Origin: CAKUFA01 sp963656345
Lineage (GTDB): Bacteria; Bacillota; Clostridia; Christensenellales; Aristaeellaceae
Assembly (NCBI GenBank): GCA_963656345.1
Contig: CAVKHY010000013.1
Location: 1-33,903, forward strand
Reading direction: 5' to 3'
Length of the DNA: 33,903 bases
Notes under the pieces: model-generated
The model's database searches: none
Told to the model about the DNA's origin: nothing
The model's input: the letters and a program-made list of their open reading frames with translations, nothing else
Position numbers and translations under genes: made by a program
In this document: positions 1 through 7,420 of the stretch, piece after piece
Position numbering within the stretch: position 1 is the first letter of the stretch
How the letters are laid out: each line of letters starts with the position of its first letter

Positions 1-374
1 GCATCGGCCGCCTCAGTGCCTACTGCGGCGCCGTGTGTGCCGGATGCGCCGCCGGCGCGGCCATTGCCTGGCTGAACGGGGGCGACCTGCGCATCATTTC
101 CCATACGCTGGTAAATGCCTTGGCCATTGTGTCCGGCATGGTATGCGACGGCGCCAAGGCATCCTGTGCGGCGAAGATTGCCGCCTCCGTCGACGCAGGC
201 ATGATGGGCTGGCAGATGATCCTGAACGGTCAGCAATTCTACGACGGCGAAGGCATTGTGACCAAGGGCGTTGAGAACACCATCAGCAACGTAGGTCGTC
301 TGGGCCGCCTGGGCATGCGGGAAACAGACAGGGAAATCCTCCGCATTATGACCGGCCAGCCGGACATCGAATAA
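1..374 (+). CDS. CyuA/YhaM-like L-cysteine desulfidase, 3' end only
   Basis: This is the last 123 or so codons of a gene that begins left of the window; the reading frame is open from base 3. The residues 'CDGAKASCAAKI' and the preceding Cys-rich stretch (YCGAVCAGCAAG) match the C-terminal part of the UPF0597/CyuA family, whose members split L-cysteine into pyruvate, ammonia and sulfide using an iron-sulfur cluster held by conserved cysteines. The related iron-sulfur serine dehydratases are the main alternative, but the CDGAK motif favours CyuA. The protein lacks any export signal in the part seen and should be cytoplasmic. A symporter gene follows 92 bases later on the same strand with no promoter that I can see between them, so the two probably form an uptake-plus-catabolism pair. 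Confidence 0.75.
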   Translation, partial: IGRLSAYCGAVCAGCAAGAAIAWLNGGDLRIISHTLVNALAIVSGMVCDGAKASCAAKIAASVDAGMMGWQMILNGQQFYDGEGIVTKGVENTISNVGRLGRLGMRETDREILRIMTGQPDIE

Positions 375-466
375 AGCCCCCGGCGGTCACCTGCGCCCCA
401 TGCTTCATCTCCCTGTTCCTGTAAGCCCTCTGCTTTTTCGACATTTTGAATCAGGAGGATCTACTG

Positions 467-1669
467 ATGACTACCCAAGCCAAGAAAAAGGGACTGAGTC
501 TGCCCTTCAAGCTTCTCATCGGCATCGCTGTGGGCATCGTCGCCGGCTTATTCCTGCCGGAAAGCGTGATGACCGTTGTCGTTACGCTGAAATACGTGCT
601 GAACCAGCTCATCCTGTTCTGCGTGCCCCTCATCGTAATCGGCTTCATTGCCCCGTCCATTACCAAGATGGGTTCCAATGCCACCCGAATGCTGGTCATT
701 GCCATCATTGCCGCCTACATCAGCACCGTGCTGGCAACGGTGATGAGCATGGCGGCAGGCTATGTGCTGGTGCCCCATCTGCCCATTGCCACCACCATGG
801 AAGGCTTAAAGGAACTGCCGGATGTGGCCTTCCAGCTGGATATTCCCCAGATCATGCCGGTGATGAGCGCACTGGTCTTCTCCGTGCTGATTGGTCTGGC
901 CGCCGTGTGGACCAAGGCCAAGACCACCGTGACCGTGCTGCAGGAATTCCAGAACATCGTGCTGAAGGTAGTGGAAAAGGTCATTATCCCCGTGCTGCCT
1001 GTGTTCATTACCCTGACCTTCTGCAGCCTCAGCTACGACGGCACCATCACCAAGCAGTTCCCTGCTTTCCTGCTGGCCATTGTGATTGTCATGATCGGCC
1101 ATTACATCTGGATGGCGGTGCTCTACGGCTTTGCCGGCCTCTACTCCGGCCGCAACGCCATTGAAGTCGTTAAGCATTACGGCCCCGCTTACCTGACCGC
1201 CGTGGGTACCATGTCCTCTGCCGCAACCCTGGCCGTGGCGCTGGAATGCGCCCGGAAGAGCAAAGTGCTCCGTTCCGACATGGTGGAATTCGGCGTTCCC
1301 CTCTTTGCCAACATTCACTTGTGCGGTTCTGCACTGACGGAAGTATTCTTCGTCATGATTGTTTCCCAGGTGCTGTACGGACATCTGCCGAACCTGGGCA
1401 GCATGATCCTGTTCATCCTGCTGCTGGGCATCTTCGCCATCGGTGCGCCCGGCGTTCCCGGCGGCACGGTCATGGCCTCCCTGGGACTGATCGTCGGCGT
1501 GCTGGGCTTCAACAGCGACGGCGTTGCCCTGATGCTGGCCATCTTCGCCCTGCAGGACAGCTTTGGCACCGCCTGCAACGTGACCGGCGACGGCGCCCTG
1601 ACCCTGTTCCTCACCGGCTATGCGGAAAAGCACGGCATTGCCCAGGAAAATATCAGCCTGGAGCTGTAA
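467..1669 (+). CDS. DAACS-family sodium:amino acid symporter
   Basis: A 400-residue membrane protein of the dicarboxylate/amino acid:cation symporter family (GltP/SstT type). The start is ATG 467, set by AGGAGG at 453-458; an in-frame TTG at 446 has no such site. Family signatures are the hairpin GAPGVPGGTVMASLG and the transmembrane-8 motif starting at D364 (DSFGTACNVTGD). Aligned by eye to GltPh, D364, T368, N371 and D375 correspond to D394, T398, N401 and D405, but the substrate-selecting Arg397 is replaced by Gly367. In this family loss of that Arg goes with neutral amino acid transport (ASCT, SstT) rather than glutamate or aspartate. With a CyuA-like gene just upstream, cysteine, serine or a similar neutral amino acid is the likely cargo. 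The last step is inference. Confidence 0.85.
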   Translation: MTTQAKKKGLSLPFKLLIGIAVGIVAGLFLPESVMTVVVTLKYVLNQLILFCVPLIVIGFIAPSITKMGSNATRMLVIAIIAAYISTVLATVMSMAAGYVLVPHLPIATTMEGLKELPDVAFQLDIPQIMPVMSALVFSVLIGLAAVWTKAKTTVTVLQEFQNIVLKVVEKVIIPVLPVFITLTFCSLSYDGTITKQFPAFLLAIVIVMIGHYIWMAVLYGFAGLYSGRNAIEVVKHYGPAYLTAVGTMSSAATLAVALECARKSKVLRSDMVEFGVPLFANIHLCGSALTEVFFVMIVSQVLYGHLPNLGSMILFILLLGIFAIGAPGVPGGTVMASLGLIVGVLGFNSDGVALMLAIFALQDSFGTACNVTGDGALTLFLTGYAEKHGIAQENISLEL

Positions 1670-1702
1670 GAACGAGTCAAGACTTTCTTCCATAAATAAA
1701 AG

Positions 1703-1745
1703 GAACCACCGATGGAGGCAGCAATGCCTTATCCATCGGTGGTTC
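1703..1745. terminator. Two-way terminator hairpin between convergent genes
   Basis: A perfect 13-bp stem (1703-1715 with 1733-1745) encloses a 17-base loop. It lies between the stop codons of the symporter (plus strand) and the caspase gene (minus strand). Read on the minus strand the stem is followed by the T-rich CTTTTATTTATG, so it should end the caspase transcript well; the plus-strand tail (TTGCTT) is weaker. Confidence 0.8.
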
Positions 1746-1749
1746 TTGC

Positions 1750-3252
1750 TTACCCCGCATTGCCCACCAGTTCAAAGGGATCGGACACCAATTCGTACTT
1801 CACCCCGGCGATCCAGGCGGAAATATGGGCCTTGTAGGTTCCGGCCGGGGCATACTCCCCGGAGGAGGTTTTGCCGTTCCAGCAGAAAGTAGAACCCAAG
1901 GGCTTCATCTGCTCCGGCCGGCTTCCCTGACGGGTGCAGATGCGGCGCACGGTGCTGCCTGCTTCATCTTCAATGGTGACGGAAATCTCACAGGGGAATT
2001 GGTGGTGCACCAAGATATTCATTTCTTCATAGCTTTCTGGGCTGAAGGCTTTCCCTGTGTACACTTCCAGCAGCGGATCCCCCTTCAGGGGCGGAATGGT
2101 CAGCACCCGGCTGGAAATCATGGACACGCTGTTGTTGCGGATGGCCAGCATCTGCATCAGCACATAGCCGTAGGATCCCGTATCATCCCGGGAGAAGGTG
2201 AAGGTACGCTCCTTGTAGCCGGGGGACAGGAAGCCCTGGGCATCGCCGAATTCTCCGAACCGTTCGCTGTTATCCCACACAAGGTCGCTGTTCTCAAAGT
2301 CCCACTTGCCTTCCCGGTGCATCACCGTTTGATAGGCAATTCGGGCAGAGGTCAGCATGGTGAAGGAGAAATTTGCCGTGGGAATGGTATCCGTCAGCGT
2401 CTCCCCGGAGAAGGTCAGCCCGCTGACAATGGAGGTTCGATCCTGATCCTTCAGCACTTCCGTGTTATACGACAGGATCACGAAGTCATCCTCTTCCGGG
2501 TACATCCGGGTGGTGGATGCGCCGTGATTCTCCAGCAGGTAGTTCTTCAGTTCGGTCATGGTGATATGCCCATCCCGGTTGGCATCCGCACCGTAGGCGC
2601 CCAGGTAGCTCAGGCCGCGCACCAGGGCAGAAGAGAAATACCCTGCACCGGCTGACTCACTGGCATCTTCGTTGCCGGCCCAGAACCAGCTTTCCTCCGC
2701 ACCGCCGGAGGAACAGATCACCTTATAATCCTTGCCCACAAACACATTGTCAAACGGGGGATGAACCCCTTTCCCCAGCATGGCGCCGGAGTGGCATGCG
2801 TCCACAATCAGTACCTTGGTGCCCTTGATCTTGTCAAAGGTCTCCTTCAATTCGGAGGCGGTAATGCCATCCTCCCGAACCCCGTCGGAAAGGAGCAGGG
2901 TCATGCTGCCGTTGGGCTGTCCCTGCTGCCACAGGCCATGGGTGCTGATGTAGAAAAAGCTGACGTCATCCTCATCCGCATCGGCAAAGGTTTCCAGGAT
3001 CAGCTGTTCCAAGGCTTCCTTGCTGTACAGGTCGTTTCGGCGGGTCACCATGGTCACGGGATCCAAATCGCCGCCGGAAAGGACGCTCATCATTTGGGTC
3101 ACGTTATTGGCCGAGGAGGGGGCGGTGCTGACCTGGGACACAAAGTTATCACACCCCACCAGCAGCACCCGATCCAAGGATTCCGCAAGGGACGGAAAGC
3201 ACAGCACGCACCCCAGAAGAAGCGCAAAAAAGAAAAGATTCCTCCGGCGCAC
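1750..3252 (-). CDS. Secreted caspase-family (C14-like) cysteine peptidase
   Basis: A 500-residue exported protein. I chose GTG 3252 because GGGAGG sits 7 bases upstream; a TTG at 3279 lacks a site. Residues 1-24 are a signal peptide (RRRN, hydrophobic core, then SLAES). The caspase-like fold follows: catalytic His105 in FYISTHGL and Cys153 in VLIVDACHSG, the standard His/Cys dyad of clan CD. Residues 223-235 (DANRDGHITMTEL) form an EF-hand/dockerin-like calcium loop. Near the C-terminus 'WNGKTSSGEYAPAGTY' resembles the FlgD Ig-like fold found at the end of many secreted proteins. It has its own promoter (3285-3313) and a short leader. Clan CD peptidases often cut after Arg, Lys or Asp, but nothing here shows the substrate or how it stays at the surface; no sortase motif or Cys lipobox is present. 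Confidence 0.85.
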   Translation of the reverse strand: MRRRNLFFFALLLGCVLCFPSLAESLDRVLLVGCDNFVSQVSTAPSSANNVTQMMSVLSGGDLDPVTMVTRRNDLYSKEALEQLILETFADADEDDVSFFYISTHGLWQQGQPNGSMTLLLSDGVREDGITASELKETFDKIKGTKVLIVDACHSGAMLGKGVHPPFDNVFVGKDYKVICSSGGAEESWFWAGNEDASESAGAGYFSSALVRGLSYLGAYGADANRDGHITMTELKNYLLENHGASTTRMYPEEDDFVILSYNTEVLKDQDRTSIVSGLTFSGETLTDTIPTANFSFTMLTSARIAYQTVMHREGKWDFENSDLVWDNSERFGEFGDAQGFLSPGYKERTFTFSRDDTGSYGYVLMQMLAIRNNSVSMISSRVLTIPPLKGDPLLEVYTGKAFSPESYEEMNILVHHQFPCEISVTIEDEAGSTVRRICTRQGSRPEQMKPLGSTFCWNGKTSSGEYAPAGTYKAHISAWIAGVKYELVSDPFELVGNAG

Positions 3253-3284
3253 GGCTTTTCCTCCCTTCTTTTCATTCAAGGAAC

Positions 3285-3313
3285 ATTATACACTGTTTTC
3301 CCCGATTTCTCCA
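3285..3313 (-). promoter_or_regulatory. Promoter of the caspase gene
   Basis: On the minus strand TGGAGA (3308-3313) and a perfect TATAAT (3285-3290) are separated by 17 bases. Transcription would start near 3278, giving a leader of about 26 bases that contains the GGGAGG ribosome site. The -10 box borders the inner arm of a 9-bp inverted repeat (TACACTGTT 3289-3297, AACAGTGTA 3349-3357), which could be an operator. Confidence 0.6.
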
Positions 3314-3358
3314 CCTCTTTCGCTCCACGGGGTCGTGAACATTGTGAGAACAGTGTAT

Positions 3359-3550
3359 CGACAAAGTGGCAAAGCCACTTTGTCGAGGTTGCACTCAGTC
3401 GTTGGTCGCTTCGCTCCCGGCCACTCCTTCGTGTAAGGAAGCAATCCTGCGGATTGCTGCGAAAATCGTCGCACAGGGGCTTCGCCCCGTTTGAACGCCC
3501 CGAAGGGGCTCGCCGATTTTCGATCTAGGGTTGAAGGGCTTGTGAGCCCT
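3359..3550. repeat. Hairpin-rich intergenic repeat cluster
   Basis: This gene-free stretch is a chain of hairpins. A 12-bp perfect stem with an AAA loop lies at 3359-3385. An 8-bp stem follows at 3440-3458 (AGCAATCC/GGATTGCT). A 9-bp outer stem, CGAAAATCG 3460-3468 with CGATTTTCG 3514-3522, encloses two small hairpins (GGGGC-TTC-GCCCC 3476-3488 and GCCCC-GAA-GGGGC 3497-3509). Another stem, AGGGCT/AGCCCT, is at 3535-3550. The GGGGCTTCGCCCC module with its GTTT(G)AACGCCCC tail occurs again at 8872-8896. The long open frames across it look like chance products of G+C-rich palindromes. It may be a REP-like or MITE-like family; only a genome-wide count would show that. Confidence 0.6.
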
Positions 3551-3650
3551 CCAACGCCACCCGGGGTTTGTTGATAGCCTGAAATTGTATCGTTCCATGG
3601 TGAAAGTGGTTGGTATCCCATCCCCAAATGTATGATAGCAACGGATCCGC

Positions 3651-3679
3651 TGGACGATGCAGCCCCATCGTGATACAAT
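3651..3679 (+). promoter_or_regulatory. Promoter of the phosphohexomutase gene
   Basis: TGGACG (3651-3656), a 17-base spacer and TACAAT (3674-3679), the last preceded by TGA as in extended -10 promoters. The start site would fall near 3686, about 40 bases before ATG 3727. The stretch 3556-3650 shows no gene or other clear signal. Confidence 0.6.
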
Positions 3680-3726
3680 GAGGATGACGATCAACAACAG
3701 GAAAGCTTCCTGCAAAGGAGATACCC

Positions 3727-5400
3727 ATGCAAGATATCAACGCACGCAAATTTCAGTGGCTGACCTCCGACGTGGTCACGGACGAGGACAAGAACACCAT
3801 CATCGACATGGATGAAACCCAGCTGGCAGACTGTTTTTATCGGCAGCTGGCCTTCGGCACCGGCGGCCTCCGAGGGGAAATCGGTATGGGGGACGACCGG
3901 ATGAACCTGTACACCGTTCGCCATGCTACCCGTGGATTGGCGGATTACCTGCTGTCCACCCCGCTGCCCCGGAAAGTGGCCATTGCCCACGACAGCCGCA
4001 TCATGAGCCGGGAATTCGCCGAGGCGGCCGCTCTGGTGCTGGCAGAGCAGGGCATTACCGCCCTCATGTATCCCCGGCTGGAGCCTACCCCTGCCCTGTC
4101 CTTCGCCGTGCGGGATCAGGGCTGCGGCGCAGGCATCTGCATCACCGCCAGCCACAACCCTGCCAAGTACAACGGCTACAAGGTTTATGGGGCGGACGGC
4201 TGCCAGATTACCACGGAAGCTGCCAATGCCATTCAGCAGTGCATTGCCGCCGCCCCCTTCTTCGTGAAAACTAGCTTAACCTTTGAGGACGCCAAAGAAC
4301 AGGGGCTGATTCGTGACCTGCCGGAAGAGGTGCTGGATCGGTTCCTGCAGGCGGTGGAAGGCGAGCAGCTCCGCCCGGAGCTAAACCAAGTGCCGCTCAA
4401 GGTGGTGTATACGCCCCTGAACGGCACCGGACTGGAGTGCATAATCCGGATGCTTCGGGATTGCGGCATCAAGGATGTGCACGTGGTAGCGGAGCAGGAG
4501 CACCCTGACGGACACTTTCCCACCTGCCCCTATCCCAACCCGGAAATCCGGGAAGCCTTAGCCCTGGGCATCCGGGACTGCAAGGCTTTCCACCCGGATC
4601 TGCTCCTTGCCACCGACCCGGACTGCGATCGGGTGGGCATTGCCGTGCCTGTGGGCGATGACGTCCGGCTCATGACCGGCAACGAAGTGGGCATCCTGCT
4701 CCTGGACTACATTGCCAAGACCCGCATAGAAAAAGGCACCATGCCCCTGAAGCCGGTGGCCGTGACCACCATTGTATCCAGCGCCATGGCAGACAAGGTG
4801 GCGGAGCACTATGGTATAGAGCTGCGCCGCACCCTGACGGGCTTCAAGTTCATTGGGGAGCAAATCGGCCTGCTGGAAAAGGCAGGGCAGAAAGCCCGGT
4901 ATCTGTTCGGCTTTGAGGAAAGCTACGGCTACCTGTCCGGCACCCACGCCCGGGACAAGGATGCGGTGAACGCTTCCCTGCTGATCTGCGAAATGACCCG
5001 GTACTACAAGCAGCAGGGCATGACCCTGCCGGAGGCCATGGACAGCTTGTATCAAACCTACGGCTATCACTTCAACAGCCTCCACAGCTACACCTTCGAA
5101 GGCGCCAAGGGCATGACGATCATGGCGGACAAGATGACCGCCCTGCGAACCCATCCGCCGAAGACCATGGCCGGTGCAGCGGTCACCGGTGGGAAGGATT
5201 ATCTGTCCCAAGGCACTGGTCTGCCTGCCGCCGATGTGCTGACCTTCTGCCTGGAAGGCGGCGATAAGGTGATCATCCGCCCCAGCGGCACAGAACCGAA
5301 GATCAAGGCCTACACCTTTACCACCGCCTCGGACGAAAATGCCGCTAAGGCCAAGGAAGCCCGGCTGGGCGACTGGCTGGATGATTGGATGAAGGGATAA
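3727..5400 (+). CDS. Phosphoglucomutase/phosphomannomutase
   Basis: A 557-residue alpha-D-phosphohexomutase that moves phosphate between C1 and C6 of glucose (or mannose), linking glycolysis to UDP-glucose and cell-envelope sugars. All four family loops are visible: the phosphoserine loop TASHNP with catalytic Ser142, the metal loop DPDCDR (D297, D299, D301), the sugar-specificity loop GFEESYG (residues 395-401), and the phosphate-binding loop RPSGTEP (518-524). Length and the GFEESYG loop fit the PgcA/ManB type of Firmicutes, but substrate preference between glucose and mannose phosphates cannot be read from this alone. AAGGAG at 3715-3720 supports ATG 3727. It is a single-gene unit with its own promoter and a terminator directly after the stop codon. 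Confidence 0.9.
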   Translation: MQDINARKFQWLTSDVVTDEDKNTIIDMDETQLADCFYRQLAFGTGGLRGEIGMGDDRMNLYTVRHATRGLADYLLSTPLPRKVAIAHDSRIMSREFAEAAALVLAEQGITALMYPRLEPTPALSFAVRDQGCGAGICITASHNPAKYNGYKVYGADGCQITTEAANAIQQCIAAAPFFVKTSLTFEDAKEQGLIRDLPEEVLDRFLQAVEGEQLRPELNQVPLKVVYTPLNGTGLECIIRMLRDCGIKDVHVVAEQEHPDGHFPTCPYPNPEIREALALGIRDCKAFHPDLLLATDPDCDRVGIAVPVGDDVRLMTGNEVGILLLDYIAKTRIEKGTMPLKPVAVTTIVSSAMADKVAEHYGIELRRTLTGFKFIGEQIGLLEKAGQKARYLFGFEESYGYLSGTHARDKDAVNASLLICEMTRYYKQQGMTLPEAMDSLYQTYGYHFNSLHSYTFEGAKGMTIMADKMTALRTHPPKTMAGAAVTGGKDYLSQGTGLPAADVLTFCLEGGDKVIIRPSGTEPKIKAYTFTTASDENAAKAKEARLGDWLDDWMKG

Positions 5401-5402
5401 AA

Positions 5403-5437
5403 AATCCCCGTGCAGGTTCATCGCCTGCACGGGGATT
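5403..5437. terminator. Two-way terminator hairpin
   Basis: A perfect 14-bp stem (5403-5416 with 5424-5437) and a 7-base loop stand between the convergent mutase and the small secreted-protein gene. The minus-strand reading is followed by TTTT (from 5402 leftwards). Confidence 0.85.
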
Positions 5438-5457
5438 GCTCTCTTGCTTAGGAATGA

Positions 5458-6033
5458 TTAGGCGGCGGGAGTAGTGGTAGCTTCAGGGGCTTCCTTCTCC
5501 ACGAACTTCAGGGCGTCCATCAGCTTAACGCAATTTTCGATCACTTCGTCATTCACTGCGGACAGGTCGGCATTGTAAGCGGATACGTTCACGAACACGC
5601 CGTCCTTGATGGTGATGACCTGAACAGCGTCCAGCAGGGTCTGGTCAACAATGATGATTACCTTCACGTCATCGTCCAGATCGCGCACTTCGTAGGTGTA
5701 GTCGCCATCAGCCGTTGCGATGACTTCATACAGCTGCTCGATCTGATCATCGGTAGCGTCCTTCAGGTCAGCACCTTCCAGCAGGGTATCATCGCTGTTA
5801 GCCAGGGTGATCAGGTAGAAAGTACCTTCGATCTCGTCTTCGTCGTTGGTAGCGGTGTAGTAGACAAATCCAATGCCTTCATACTCTTCGTACTCCAGGT
5901 TCAGGCCGTCCATTTCAGGCACTTCCAGGTTGAAGGGCAGGCTGGTGGTGCCAACCAGAGTAGATTCAGCCAAAGCAGATGCGCAGCCCAGCAGCATCAT
6001 AGCTGCCAGCAGCAGTGCAACGAACTTCTTCAT
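5458..6033 (-). CDS. Small acidic exported protein of unknown function
   Basis: A 191-residue protein I do not recognise. Residues 1-24 are a signal peptide (MKKFVALLLAAMMLLGCASALAES). Two readings are possible: cleavage after ALA, or lipid attachment at the Cys in LLGC, which fits a loose lipobox. The mature part is very acidic (runs such as NDEDEIEG and DLDDDVK), contains alternating hydrophobic stretches that suggest beta strands, and ends in a short Ala/Thr/Pro tail (EATTTPAA). No catalytic motif is seen. ATG 6033 is preceded by AAAGGAGG. It starts 39 bases after the SH3b protein gene ends, on the same strand and without a terminator between, so both are likely transcribed together. Confidence 0.7.
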   Translation of the reverse strand: MKKFVALLLAAMMLLGCASALAESTLVGTTSLPFNLEVPEMDGLNLEYEEYEGIGFVYYTATNDEDEIEGTFYLITLANSDDTLLEGADLKDATDDQIEQLYEVIATADGDYTYEVRDLDDDVKVIIIVDQTLLDAVQVITIKDGVFVNVSAYNADLSAVNDEVIENCVKLMDALKFVEKEAPEATTTPAA

Positions 6034-6072
6034 AAGGGCATTTCCTCCTTTGTTGTGGGCGTTCAGTTGAAT

Positions 6073-6639
6073 TTAACGATCCAGCAGGATCTTCATGATG
6101 AAGCCGCAGCGATTGTTCTCAGCGTCATACACCTGGCACCAGGTCTTGTTCTCCTTCAGCACCAGCAGCTGCTTGCCTTCATAATACTTGGCCTGCACAG
6201 GAGCAGCCTTGCTGGGAGCCCACCGCATGTTCACGAAGTTGCCGGGGGTGGAGGGCTTCACGGTGGTGTAGGCGTTAACGTCCTTAAAGTTGTTGAAAAC
6301 GCTGGCGGTCAGGGTATCAGCCGTGTTGCCCTTGGTAGAACCATTGGAGGGCTTGCTGCTTACCAGATAGCGGCTCATGATCCAGCCGGTTCCGGAGTAG
6401 CCGGAGTAGCCAACCTGGCTCCAGCCGTTCACCGTGCTGTACACGGTAACGCCGGTGCCATAGGGCACGGTGGTGATGACGGCATAGTTGGTGCCTGCGC
6501 CGTAACGCATGTTCACGCTGCCGCCGGTGCCGGTCTTCACATACTTGATGGTAGGCGTGTCTGCCAAGGCTGCCATGGGAACAGCTGCCAGCAGCAGGAC
6601 TGCTGCCATCACAAGGGCCATGATCCTTGTCTTTTTCAT
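6073..6639 (-). CDS. Exported protein with two SH3b domains
   Basis: A 188-residue secreted protein. ATG 6639 is chosen because AAAGGTGG lies 7 bases upstream and a signal peptide (MKKTRIMALVMAAVLLLAAVPMAALA) begins there. Two bacterial SH3 domains follow. The first begins at VNMRYGAGTNYAVI and ends near GWIMSRYL; the second begins at VNMRWAPSKAAPV and ends near CGFIMKILL. Such domains usually bind peptidoglycan cross-bridges or other wall peptides, and proteins with nothing else often serve as wall-binding adaptors. No enzyme domain is present. It is the first gene of a likely two-gene unit with the acidic exported protein downstream. Confidence 0.8.
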   Translation of the reverse strand: MKKTRIMALVMAAVLLLAAVPMAALADTPTIKYVKTGTGGSVNMRYGAGTNYAVITTVPYGTGVTVYSTVNGWSQVGYSGYSGTGWIMSRYLVSSKPSNGSTKGNTADTLTASVFNNFKDVNAYTTVKPSTPGNFVNMRWAPSKAAPVQAKYYEGKQLLVLKENKTWCQVYDAENNRCGFIMKILLDR

Positions 6640-6689
6640 AAAAATTCCACCTTTCTTTTCAGAGGGGGTGTAACCCTCTCCGTACCTGC

Positions 6690-6718
6690 ATGGTATCACA
6701 AAAGTCGTTAAAACGCAA
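6690..6718 (-). promoter_or_regulatory. Promoter of the SH3b protein unit
   Basis: On the minus strand TTGCGT (6713-6718) and TACCAT (6690-6695) are 17 bases apart, with TGA just before the -10 box. The leader holds a small inverted repeat, AGAGGG 6661-6666 with CCCTCT 6674-6679. Confidence 0.5.
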
Positions 6719-6880
6719 GCAATTTGATAAGCTGTTACAAATGAAAATGGTTACTTTTGGGGTTAAAGGACTGAATAGCTACCACAAACTACAAAAAAGC
6801 AAGAGGCTCTGCTGCGGAAAAAGGAAATGGACGATGGGCGTCGAATATCTGCATTGTATTCTGTGAAAGGAGGCGTCGCT

Positions 6881-7099
6881 ATGCCCTTTGGCCGTCCTGA
6901 ACCACCCCGTGGAGGAGGTCCCCGTGGGGGAGGCTGGCATCATCGTCCCCCGGAACCCCCGCCGCCCCGCCGCTCTTTGTTTGGCCCCGGCAGACCGCCC
7001 CGTCCCTACAGCAGCTGCTGCCTGGGATGCTGCGTGTATGTGCTGGGTGCGGCAGGTCTCCTGGGGGTGTTGATTTCCCTGCTCTTCGGGCTCCTGTAA
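6881..7099 (+). CDS. 72-residue Pro/Gly/Arg-rich single-pass membrane protein
   Basis: AAAGGAGG at 6866-6873 points to ATG 6881; an upstream in-frame start at 6827 has no site. The first 44 or so residues are almost all Pro, Gly, Arg and His (PRGGGPRGGGWHHRPPEPPP), hence disordered and positively charged. A CCLGCC cysteine cluster then leads into one hydrophobic helix (VYVLGAAGLLGVLISLLFGLL) that ends the protein. Small proteins of this layout recur in Firmicutes without known function. By charge, the N-terminus is probably cytoplasmic. I see no clear promoter directly in front; 6719-6880 otherwise holds nothing I can name. Confidence 0.6.
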   Translation: MPFGRPEPPRGGGPRGGGWHHRPPEPPPPRRSLFGPGRPPRPYSSCCLGCCVYVLGAAGLLGVLISLLFGLL

Positions 7100-7102
7100 C
7101 CC

Positions 7103-7131
7103 TTGCAAATCCGCTGATGATGTGGTATGAT
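7103..7131 (+). promoter_or_regulatory. Promoter of the T-box/proS transcript
   Basis: TTGCAA (7103-7108), a 17-base spacer and TATGAT (7126-7131), preceded by TGG as an extended -10. The start site would be near 7138, at the beginning of the T-box leader. Confidence 0.7.
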
Positions 7132-7137
7132 TGCCCC

Positions 7138-7372
7138 AATGGCATTGATGGGTCCGGACAGGCTTTGCCCCGATAGCGAGCGTGCGGCAGTGGAAGGCAC
7201 GCATGGGGAGCGCCTGCGCCATCCCAACCCGGAGCTGCGGCTAATCCCCGCCGGTTCGCCCCCGTGAAGAGGCGCAATGAGTGAGGATAGGTTCGCCTGT
7301 CCTAAGCCGGGTGGTACCGCGAAGCATAACGGCTTCGTCCCTGCATGAAAGCGCAGGCGACGGGGCTTTTTT
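7138..7372 (+). promoter_or_regulatory. T-box leader controlling proS
   Basis: The leader carries the T-box core GGGTGGTACCGCG (7309-7321). Its bulge reads UGGU, which pairs with an ACCA tRNA end, as in tRNA-Pro. The antiterminator pairs CGAAGC (7320-7325) with GCTTCG (7332-7337). The competing terminator uses the same GCTTCG in a 13-bp bulged stem (7332-7344 with 7353-7366) followed by six T (7367-7372). Uncharged tRNA should hold the antiterminator and let proS be transcribed. Upstream, GCGTGC...GCACGC around 7170-7196 may be the distal part of stem I. A possible specifier is CCC (7228-7230) or CCG (7229-7231), both proline codons, in the sequence CAACCCGGAG. The specifier assignment is inference. 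Confidence 0.9.
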
Positions 7373-7420
7373 CTTACCCTTTCGGGCTTTCGCCGCCAGA
7401 TACATAAGGAGGTTTTCCCC

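Noticed and set aside
806..1693. Minus-strand 295-codon frame opposite the symporter
   Set aside because: Gln/His/Gly-rich shadow with no ribosome site; the plus-strand family match is strong.
3359..3550. CRISPR array in the hairpin cluster
   Set aside because: The hairpins differ from each other and are not regularly spaced direct repeats, and no cas gene is near.
3286..3749. Several overlapping frames in the 3286-3749 region
   Set aside because: They run through palindromes, lack ribosome sites and resemble no protein. The hairpin explanation is better.
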